Shown one piece after another: positions 6,135-11,354 of a stretch of 11,354 nt of DNA. How positions within the stretch are numbered: the first letter of the stretch is position 1; each line of letters starts with the position of its first letter. Source of the stretch: an uncultured Burkholderiales bacterium (GTDB taxonomy: Bacteria; Pseudomonadota; Gammaproteobacteria; Burkholderiales; Burkholderiaceae_C); NCBI GenBank assembly GCA_903952885.1, contig CAJBHE010000082.1, forward strand, positions 1 to 11,354, given 5' to 3'. The notes under the pieces are model-generated. The model made no database searches, was not told the DNA's origin, and saw only the letters and a list, made by a program, of their open reading frames with translations. The position numbers and the translations under genes are program-made.

Positions 6135-7007
6135 TTATGATTTTTCGCAGGGCAGACCGGGCGTGTTGCACCACTCGCTCCAGCTGCCCGCGTACAAGCC
6201 AGTGCGCCCTAAGCCCGCCACTTCCATGGCCAACACATTGGGCACCGCGCTCACGCCACTGCCGCAGTGGTGCACCACGGTTTCTGGCTTGGCGTTGCCG
6301 AGTAAAGCGGTAAATTCAGCACGCAGTTCATCCGCGCTTTTGAAGAAGCCGTCGGCGTTGAGGTTGGTGTTGAACGGGCGGTTCAATGCGCCAGGGATAT
6401 GACCTGCAACTGGGTCGATCGGCTCTAACTCACCCCGGTAACGCGGTGCACCACGCGCATCGATGAGCGTTTGTGTGCCCTTGTTCAGTTGAGTTGACAC
6501 GGAAGCTGTGTCCACTAACTTCAGAAGTGGTTCGCGCAGTGCAAAGTTGCCTCTTGCATGCATGGCTTCAGCCGTTGAGGGTGCTTCGTTCGAAGCTACA
6601 GCGCCGCCCGCAGCGACCCATGCTTGAAATCCGCCATCAAGCACTGCCACCGCATCATGGCCACACCACTTGAGCATCCACCATAAGCGGCCGCAGTAGT
6701 TCATGCCGTTGCGGTCGTACACCACCACTTGGGTATCGAGGTTCACGCCCACGCTTTGCAGCCAATTCGAAAATACCTCGCGTTGCGGCAGTGGATGTCG
6801 ACCCCCATTGACGCGCTGTGTGGCATCGTGCGTGGCGAGATGTTGGTCCAGGTCTGCATGCTGCGCACCCGCGATATGTCGCTCAATGTATTGCGCACGA
6901 CCCGCAGGCGGGTTCATCAGATCGAAGGTGCAGTCAAACACTGCTAAGGGTTTGCCGCGGGCTTGCAGGGTTTTGAGTTGCGCAACAGATATGAGGGTGG
7001 TGAACAA
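6135..7007 (-). CDS. sseA: 3-mercaptopyruvate/thiosulfate sulfurtransferase, two rhodanese domains
   Basis: A 290-residue tandem rhodanese of usual length. The N-terminal domain (about 1-140) is the inactive structural copy, with VVVYDRNG and AVLDGGFQAW. The C-terminal domain (about 165-285) carries the active-site loop C248-GSGVSA and the GSWSEW motif. A CGSG loop points to 3-mercaptopyruvate sulfurtransferase; thiosulfate-type rhodaneses carry CRKG-like loops. The enzyme moves sulfane sulfur from mercaptopyruvate to thiols or cyanide in the cytoplasm. The start is TTG (complement of 7005-7007): an AGGA site is 7 bases away, the frame is closed upstream by the stop codon of the preceding gene, and the next ATG is 31 codons in. 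It is the last gene of a three-gene operon after the EamA permease (12-base gap). The symbol is by family resemblance; the physiological sulfur donor is unproven. Confidence 0.88.
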   Translation of the reverse strand: MFTTLISVAQLKTLQARGKPLAVFDCTFDLMNPPAGRAQYIERHIAGAQHADLDQHLATHDATQRVNGGRHPLPQREVFSNWLQSVGVNLDTQVVVYDRNGMNYCGRLWWMLKWCGHDAVAVLDGGFQAWVAAGGAVASNEAPSTAEAMHARGNFALREPLLKLVDTASVSTQLNKGTQTLIDARGAPRYRGELEPIDPVAGHIPGALNRPFNTNLNADGFFKSADELRAEFTALLGNAKPETVVHHCGSGVSAVPNVLAMEVAGLGRTGLYAGSWSEWCNTPGLPCEKS

Positions 7008-7014
7008 GGCGGTT

Positions 7015-7018
7015 TCCT
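7015..7018 (-). promoter_or_regulatory. Ribosome binding site supporting the TTG start of the sulfurtransferase
   Basis: On the minus strand the TGA stop of the permease runs directly into AAGGA, and TTG follows AGGA after 7 bases. The stop is in frame with the TTG, so no upstream start is possible. This fixes a non-ATG start and implies coupled translation. Confidence 0.75.
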
Positions 7019-7019
7019 T

Positions 7020-7916
7020 TCAGTGTTCTTCAGCAGGTGTTTGAGGCGCCACGCGTGCACGCAGCAGCGTGGCGGTGATGCCGCTGGCGATGATGAGGAC
7101 CATGCCCATCCAGCCAATGAGCGGAATGTCGTCACCAAACAGCAACAAGCTGTAAAGCGAGGCAAAGACAATGCCAGAGTATTGCAAGCTGGCCACGACC
7201 AAGGTCGCGCCTTGGCTGTAAGCGCGGGTCATGCATAGCTGGCCCAATGAGGCAAAGACACCCAAAGGTATCAACCACACCGCATGCGCCCATTCCCAAG
7301 TCGAAACGCCCATGAAGACCATGCCCGCGAGGCCAGCAATCAGGGTGCCGATGGCAAAGTAAAACACGGTGCGCGTTTCGGGCTCGCCAACGCGGCCTAG
7401 AGCGGTGACTTGCATGTAGGCAAAAGCCGCCAAGAAGCCAGATATGAGCCCGATGAGACCTGCATAAATTTGGTCTTGTCCCATGGTTGGGCGTAGCACC
7501 ATGATGACACCCGTGAAGCCCGCGATGACGGTGAGCGCCAAGGGCCCCTGTAACGCCAAGTTTTGTCTTTGCCCTGGTTTCCATTTAACGAGAGAGCCAC
7601 CCACAATGAATGCGGCAACCCACACGCTGCTCATGTAGTTGAGCGTCATGGAGGTGGCCAGTGGCAATTGAGAGATGGCGTAAAACCAAGCACTCAGTGA
7701 AACCACGCCTATGAGCGAACGCCAGACGTGCATGCCAATGTAATGCGTGCGAACCGAAACTTTTTGTTGGCGTGCGACCGCGGCCATGAATACTACGCCC
7801 ACTACGCCGCGGTAAAAGACAAGTTCTGCCGAGTTGAAATGCTCAGATCCAAACTTGACGCAAACGCCCATGGTGGCAAAAAACGCGGCTCCCAAGAGCA
7901 TCCACAGGGCTTGCAT
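7020..7916 (-). CDS. EamA/DMT-superfamily permease
   Basis: A 298-residue integral membrane protein with ten predicted helices in two five-helix EamA repeats (about 1-140 and 150-288), each ending in a short hydrophilic turn such as VLRPTMGQDQ. This is the standard layout of drug/metabolite transporters that export or import amino acids, nucleotides and other small molecules. Helix 2 contains the FYRG motif typical of the family. It begins 9 bases after the Rieske oxygenase stop and has only a poor Shine-Dalgarno of its own, so translation is probably coupled. It ends 12 bases before the sulfurtransferase start. The substrate cannot be told from the sequence; the operon suggests the substrate or product of the oxygenase, or a sulfur compound. 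The family call is firm; anything more is guesswork. Confidence 0.88.
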   Translation of the reverse strand: MQALWMLLGAAFFATMGVCVKFGSEHFNSAELVFYRGVVGVVFMAAVARQQKVSVRTHYIGMHVWRSLIGVVSLSAWFYAISQLPLATSMTLNYMSSVWVAAFIVGGSLVKWKPGQRQNLALQGPLALTVIAGFTGVIMVLRPTMGQDQIYAGLIGLISGFLAAFAYMQVTALGRVGEPETRTVFYFAIGTLIAGLAGMVFMGVSTWEWAHAVWLIPLGVFASLGQLCMTRAYSQGATLVVASLQYSGIVFASLYSLLLFGDDIPLIGWMGMVLIIASGITATLLRARVAPQTPAEEH

Positions 7917-7925
7917 TGAAGTGGC

Positions 7926-9056
7926 TTAGCGTTGCGTGAGGTTGAGCTTGCCGCGATACCACTCGTGGAAGTGCTGCATGCCGTCTTCCATCGGGCTTTG
8001 GTAAGGGCCGACTTCGTTGTCTCCGCGGTCCATCAAGGCTTTGCGGCCCGCGTCCATGCGCTCAGCAATTTCGTCGTCCTCAATGCAAGTCTCCATGTAG
8101 GCGGCTTGCTGGGCTTCGACAAATTCGCGCTCGAAGGCGACGATTTCTTCTGGATAATAAAACTCCACCATGTTCAGCGTCTTCGTTGGGCTGACGGGAT
8201 GCAGCGTCGAGACCGTCAACACATGTGGGTACCACTCCACCATGATGTGAGGGTAGTAAGTGAGCCAAATCGCACCGCGCTCGGGCAGCTCGCCGTTGCG
8301 GTACTTGAGCAGCATGTCGTGCCAAGTTTGGTAGGTGGGCGAGCCCGGTTTACCAAATCCTTGCGACACACCCACGGTTTGTACCGAGTAGTTGTCGTTG
8401 AATTCCCAGCTCAAGTCATCGCAGGTCACAAACTGGCCGAGGCCTGGGTGAAAGGGGCCGACGTGGTAATCCTCTAGGTAGACCTCAATGAAGGTTTTCC
8501 AGTTGTAGTTGCACTCGTGCAGCTCGACACGGTCAAGTGCGAAACCTGTGAAGTCGAGGGCCGCGCGTGGGCCCATGTTGGCCAAGTCGGCTTCGATGTC
8601 TACGCCGTTGTCTTCAAACATCAAGCCGTTCCACTCGCGGAGTTTGTAGTTGTTGAGGTTCAGGCACGGGTCATGCGAGAAGTGGGGCGCGCCCAGCAGT
8701 TCTCCCGAGGGTGTATAGGTCCAGCGATGCAAAGGGCAAACGATGTTGCCGCCGGCAGAGCCGGGGGCTTGGGTGTGGAGTGAGCCACGGCCCTTGAGCA
8801 TCACCGCTTGGCGGTGGCGGCACACGTTCGATATCAGCTCAACGCCCTTGGCCGAGCGCACAATCGCACGCCCTTCACCTTCATGCGGCAAAGCGTAGTA
8901 GTCGCCCACATTGGGCACGGCAAGCTGGTGGCCCACATAACGGGGCCCTTGCTGAAAGAGGGTCTCCAGTTCGCGCTGAAAAAGCGCATCATCGAAATAA
9001 CTGGTAACTGGTAGTTGGCTGTGCGCCTGCTGCAGTTGAAGACTTAAATCAGACAT
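7926..9056 (-). CDS. Rieske [2Fe-2S] non-haem iron oxygenase, alpha-subunit type
   Basis: A 376-residue cytoplasmic protein related to ring-hydroxylating oxygenase alpha subunits. The Rieske domain (about 40-150) has C79-R-H81 and C107-PL-H110, binding a [2Fe-2S] cluster; 25 residues separate the two halves, against about 15-17 usually. The catalytic domain has NWKTFIEVYLEDYHVGPFH (185-203), with iron ligands H198 and H203, and the third ligand probably D327 in IEDDE. The residue three before H198, which bridges to the Rieske His, is Glu195 where most members have Asp, as reported for carnitine oxygenase CntA. No beta subunit, ferredoxin or reductase gene is near, so electrons must come from elsewhere. 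It leads an operon with an EamA permease and a sulfurtransferase. The substrate is unknown; quaternary amines or aromatic acids are both possible. The start ATG follows a weak AGGT site. Confidence 0.88.
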   Translation of the reverse strand: MSDLSLQLQQAHSQLPVTSYFDDALFQRELETLFQQGPRYVGHQLAVPNVGDYYALPHEGEGRAIVRSAKGVELISNVCRHRQAVMLKGRGSLHTQAPGSAGGNIVCPLHRWTYTPSGELLGAPHFSHDPCLNLNNYKLREWNGLMFEDNGVDIEADLANMGPRAALDFTGFALDRVELHECNYNWKTFIEVYLEDYHVGPFHPGLGQFVTCDDLSWEFNDNYSVQTVGVSQGFGKPGSPTYQTWHDMLLKYRNGELPERGAIWLTYYPHIMVEWYPHVLTVSTLHPVSPTKTLNMVEFYYPEEIVAFEREFVEAQQAAYMETCIEDDEIAERMDAGRKALMDRGDNEVGPYQSPMEDGMQHFHEWYRGKLNLTQR

Positions 9057-9075
9057 GGGTGACCTGACCTAAAGA

Positions 9076-9089
9076 CTCCCCACAGGGAG
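9076..9089 (-). repeat. Short hairpin in the Rieske gene leader
   Basis: Perfect 5-bp arms, CTCCC and GGGAG, around a 4-base loop, lie between the larger inverted repeat and the Rieske start codon. No T run follows on the minus strand, so this is not a standard intrinsic terminator. It may only stabilise the leader. Confidence 0.3.
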
Positions 9090-9103
9090 AGATGTGAAAA
9101 ATT

Positions 9104-9123
9104 AATCTGCTTAAGAGCAGATT
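9104..9123. repeat. Perfect 8-bp-arm inverted repeat upstream of the Rieske gene
   Basis: AATCTGCT, TAAG, AGCAGATT: two perfect 8-bp arms around 4 bases. It lies 47 bases before the Rieske ATG and just downstream of the TACAAT -10 candidate at 9135-9140, so it is placed to act as an operator at the start of transcription or as a hairpin near the mRNA 5' end. No T run follows on the minus strand, and on the plus strand no gene ends here, so a terminator is unlikely. Confidence 0.5.
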
Positions 9124-9134
9124 GCAGGAAATCT

Positions 9135-9140
9135 ATTGTA
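9135..9140 (-). promoter_or_regulatory. Candidate -10 element for the Rieske-EamA-sulfurtransferase operon
   Basis: TACAAT on the minus strand (5 of 6 to consensus). It predicts a transcript start near 9128 and a leader of about 70 bases containing both inverted repeats. No convincing -35 is seen at 16-18 bases, which would fit an activator-dependent promoter. Confidence 0.35.
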
Positions 9141-9173
9141 CCCAAGGGGCCAAACTTTAAGTCGCATGCGGCC

Positions 9174-9179
9174 TAAAAT
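9174..9179 (+). promoter_or_regulatory. Candidate -10 element for xseB-ispA-dxs
   Basis: TAAAAT (5 of 6 to consensus), predicting a start near 9186 and a leader of about 37 bases. No good -35 is visible. Two perfect palindromes flank it: CGCATGCG at 9163-9170 and CGGATATCCG at 9207-9216; their role is unknown. Confidence 0.35.
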
Positions 9180-9222
9180 AGATCAATATTTAACAGACCT
9201 CAAACACGGATATCCGCACACC

Positions 9223-9468
9223 ATGCCAACGGCTAAAACAACCCCGAGCGTCACAGAGGATGAGTCCATCAGCTACGAGGCTGCTTTAAAAGAGCTGGAA
9301 GTCTTGGTTCAGCAGATGGAATCAGGTCAGTTGCCTTTGGCCGATTTGTTGTCCGGTTACCAACGAGGTGCTGAGCTATTAAGCCTCTGTCGCGCACAGT
9401 TGGTTGCTTTAGAGCAGCAGATCAAGGTGCTCGACAACGGGGCTTTGAATACTTGGACACCCTCGTGA
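9223..9468 (+). CDS. xseB: Exodeoxyribonuclease VII small subunit
   Basis: An 81-residue protein, the usual size of XseB, which binds several copies per XseA large subunit in the single-strand exonuclease. The core shows the family pattern: SYEAALKELEVLVQQMESGQLPLADLLSGYQRGAELLSLCRAQL, with the conserved E-x2-V-x2-(M/L)E-G-LPL spacing and a predicted pair of helices. The frame is open upstream to 9136, but the ATG at 9223 gives the standard length and lies after a plausible -10; only a weak GGA (9208-9210) serves as Shine-Dalgarno. Its stop overlaps a possible GTG start of ispA. The order xseB-ispA-dxs is common in Proteobacteria. xseA is not in the window. Confidence 0.93.
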   Translation: MPTAKTTPSVTEDESISYEAALKELEVLVQQMESGQLPLADLLSGYQRGAELLSLCRAQLVALEQQIKVLDNGALNTWTPS

Positions 9469-9476
9469 GCATTTCC

Positions 9477-10385
9477 ATGAACTCTGCTGAACTTGACCAA
9501 TGGACCAACTATTGGCTGGCTGTTGTCGAGCAAGCACTTTCTAGCTGGATCAGCCCCCAAGCGCCTGCGGGTTTGGGGGAGGCCATGCGTTACGCCGTGC
9601 TGGATGGTGGCAAACGTTTGCGTCCCTTGTTGGTGTTGGCGGCACGTGAGGCTGTGGCTCATGGTACGAAAGACGATGTCTTAGACGAAGCTGCCTTGCG
9701 CGCCGCGTGCGCGGTGGAGTTGATTCACGCCTATTCGCTGGTGCACGACGACATGCCTTGCATGGACAACGACTTGTTGCGCCGTGGCAAGCTCACGGTG
9801 CATGCCCAGTTTGGCGAAGCACAAGCCTTGTTGGCTGGCGATGCTTTGCAGGCTTTGGCTTTTGAATTTCTCACCCCCGACGCTTCGACCATTCCCGATA
9901 CTGTCCAAGCTCGTTTGTGTCGTTTGTTGGCGACCTCCGCAGGACATGCCGGCATGGCGGGCGGCCAAGCGATCGACCTGGCCAGCGTCGGCATGGCCTT
10001 GAGCGAAGACCAGCTGCGTCAGATGCACCGCTTAAAAACAGGGGCCTTGCTAGAAGGGAGTGTGATGATGGGCGCAGCTTGTGGCAACGCTTCTCCCCAA
10101 GCCTTGAGTGGGTTGAAGCGATATGGGGAAGCATTGGGCTTGGCCTTTCAAGTGGTGGACGATATTTTGGATGTCATTGCTGACTCAGCAACGCTAGGTA
10201 AAACTGCAGGCAAAGACGCTGCCAACGACAAACCCACTTATGTGTCGCTGTTGGGTTTGGGCAAGGCTAAGTCATACGTGCAGTTTTTGCTCCAAGAGGC
10301 TCTTGAGGCCTTGCATAGCACTGGCTTGACGCACACCCACACACTGGCCGCTTTGGCTGAGCGTGTGGCGAACCGGAACACGTGA
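9477..10385 (+). CDS. ispA: Farnesyl diphosphate synthase (geranyltranstransferase)
   Basis: A 302-residue trans-prenyltransferase, normal length. It condenses isopentenyl diphosphate with dimethylallyl and geranyl diphosphate to make farnesyl diphosphate for quinones and undecaprenyl lipid carrier. Visible motifs are GGKRLRP (44-50), the first Asp-rich motif DDMPCMD (91-97, the bacterial DDx4D form), GGQAIDL (162-168), and the second Asp-rich motif DDILD (228-232) followed by GKTAGKDAANDKPTYV. All catalytic Asp residues are present. The ATG at 9477 is chosen because it gives an N-terminus like relatives. A GTG at 9465, overlapping the xseB stop as GTGA and adding four residues, is also possible and would suit translational coupling. 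The gene ends 6 bases before dxs. Confidence 0.95.
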   Translation: MNSAELDQWTNYWLAVVEQALSSWISPQAPAGLGEAMRYAVLDGGKRLRPLLVLAAREAVAHGTKDDVLDEAALRAACAVELIHAYSLVHDDMPCMDNDLLRRGKLTVHAQFGEAQALLAGDALQALAFEFLTPDASTIPDTVQARLCRLLATSAGHAGMAGGQAIDLASVGMALSEDQLRQMHRLKTGALLEGSVMMGAACGNASPQALSGLKRYGEALGLAFQVVDDILDVIADSATLGKTAGKDAANDKPTYVSLLGLGKAKSYVQFLLQEALEALHSTGLTHTHTLAALAERVANRNT

Positions 10386-10391
10386 ATAACT

Positions 10392-11354
10392 ATGCCTAAT
10401 TTGTTGCAAACTATCAATTCACCCACTGACCTACGGGCCTTGCCGCGCCAACAGTTGTCAGCGCTGGCCGATGAGTTGCGTGCTTTCTTGCTCACCAGCG
10501 TGGCCAAAACAGGCGGTCACCTGAGCTCCAACCTCGGCACGGTGGAGTTGACCGTTGCCCTGCACTATGTATTTAATACGCCGCATGATCGCATCGTGTG
10601 GGACGTAGGGCACCAAACCTACCCGCATAAAATTTTGACGGGGCGTCGCGACCAAATGGGCACGCTGCGCCAACGACAAGGCCTGAGCGGTTTTCCGCGC
10701 CGTGATGAGAGCGAGTACGACGCTTTTGGTACGGCCCACTCGTCCACCAGTATTTCAGCTGCCCTAGGCATGGCCATCGCCGCTCAGCAAAAAGGCGAAC
10801 AACGCCATGCCATCGCCGTAATCGGTGATGGCGCTATGACCGCTGGCATGGCTTTTGAAGCCTTGAACAACGGAGGCGTGTCCACGTCTAAGTTGCTTGT
10901 CATCTTGAACGACAACGACATGTCCATCAGCCCGCCCGTGGGCGCGCTCAACCGCTACTTGGCGCAACTCATGAGCGGCAAGTTTTACGCGACAGCCAAA
11001 GAGGTGGGCAAGCAAGTGCTCAAAGGCGCACCGCCTTTGTTTGAACTGGCCAAGCGTTTTGAAGAACACGCCAAGGGTATGGTGGTGCCTGCGACCTTGT
11101 TTGAAAAATTTGGTTTCAACTATATTGGTCCGATTGATGGGCATGACCTTGATTCGCTCATTCCTACGCTGGAAAATATCAAGAACCTTGAAGGTCCACA
11201 GTTCCTGCATGTGGTGACCAAAAAAGGTCAAGGCTACAAACTGGCCGAGGCCGATCCTGTGGCCTACCACGGCCCGGGCAAGTTTGACCCCGCAGTGGGC
11301 TTGGTGCCTGCCATCAGCCCTGCCAAAACCACCTTCACCCAAGTGTTTGGCCAA
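10392..11354 (+). CDS. dxs: 1-deoxy-D-xylulose-5-phosphate synthase, N-terminal part (3' end outside window)
   Basis: Thiamine diphosphate enzyme joining pyruvate and glyceraldehyde 3-phosphate, the first step of the non-mevalonate isoprenoid pathway. 321 codons are present, about half of the usual ~620, with no stop before the window edge. Visible features are GGHLSSNLG (41-49, catalytic-type His43), DVGHQTYPHK (71-80), GTAHSSTSIS (113-122), and the thiamine diphosphate/Mg signature from GDG (145-147) to NDND (173-176), followed by MSISPPVG. IGPIDGHD (245-252) matches the end of domain I. It starts 6 bases after ispA and is surely in the same operon; the nearby Shine-Dalgarno is weak, so coupling to ispA is likely. 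Confidence 0.97.
   Translation, partial: MPNLLQTINSPTDLRALPRQQLSALADELRAFLLTSVAKTGGHLSSNLGTVELTVALHYVFNTPHDRIVWDVGHQTYPHKILTGRRDQMGTLRQRQGLSGFPRRDESEYDAFGTAHSSTSISAALGMAIAAQQKGEQRHAIAVIGDGAMTAGMAFEALNNGGVSTSKLLVILNDNDMSISPPVGALNRYLAQLMSGKFYATAKEVGKQVLKGAPPLFELAKRFEEHAKGMVVPATLFEKFGFNYIGPIDGHDLDSLIPTLENIKNLEGPQFLHVVTKKGQGYKLAEADPVAYHGPGKFDPAVGLVPAISPAKTTFTQVFGQ

Noticed and set aside
7932..8477. Plus-strand open frame of 181 codons opposite the Rieske gene
   Set aside because: Fully antisense to a well-supported oxygenase frame and with no recognisable domain.
9136..9222. N-terminal extension of xseB
   Set aside because: It would make the protein 29 residues longer than the family norm and would run through the likely promoter.
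10764..11354. Long antisense open frame opposite dxs (196 codons)
   Set aside because: It lies wholly over a dxs frame with all family motifs, its product resembles no family I know, and it is a codon-bias shadow.
1..11354. Mobile element, CRISPR array, phage gene or tRNA
   Set aside because: No transposase or integrase motifs, no regularly spaced direct repeats and no tRNA-like fold were seen; all sizeable stretches are covered by ordinary chromosomal genes.

Overview
The window looks like the chromosome of a betaproteobacterium in the Burkholderiales, most likely Comamonadaceae. The reasons are the classic xseB-ispA-dxs order, a MarR regulator divergent from a MobA-type 3-hydroxybenzoate hydroxylase as known in Comamonas testosteroni, and the character of the proteins. 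The moderate GC content and the frequent TTG (Leu) and CAA (Gln) codons would suit a freshwater Limnohabitans- or Rhodoferax-like genome, but that genus guess is weak. I see no rRNA, tRNA, insertion sequence, phage gene or CRISPR array. No stretch over 300 bases lacks a gene.

Left end (1-1416): the C-terminal half of DNA polymerase I (polA), cut by the window edge. It converges with a MarR-family repressor gene (1430-1870, minus strand).

Aromatic catabolism block (1430-5263): the repressor is divergent from a flavoprotein hydroxylase (1995-3905) that very probably turns 3-hydroxybenzoate into protocatechuate. The 124-bp gap between them carries two related 20-bp palindromes sitting on the two likely promoters. 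Downstream lies pcaF (4061-5263), the 3-oxoadipyl-CoA thiolase that ends the beta-ketoadipate pathway. Together they suggest entry of 3-hydroxybenzoate into ortho cleavage, although the ring-cleavage and middle-step genes are not in the window.

Centre (5317-9056): a ZIP-family metal transporter with a very His-rich loop, possibly translated from a leaderless mRNA, ends 2 bases from a minus-strand operon that reads toward it. The operon order is Rieske non-haem iron oxygenase, EamA/DMT permease, 3-mercaptopyruvate-type sulfurtransferase, with gaps of only 9 and 12 bases. The substrate of this trio is unknown. It is the least explained part of the window.

Right end (9223-11354): xseB (exonuclease VII small subunit), ispA (farnesyl diphosphate synthase) and the first half of dxs (1-deoxyxylulose-5-phosphate synthase), tightly packed on the plus strand. 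ispA and dxs are isoprenoid genes. The 166-bp divergent region before xseB carries an 8-bp-arm inverted repeat in the leader of the Rieske gene.

I found no clear candidate for an entirely new system. The best leads are the two-operator control region, the Rieske-permease-sulfurtransferase operon with its unusual Rieske protein, and the leader structures.
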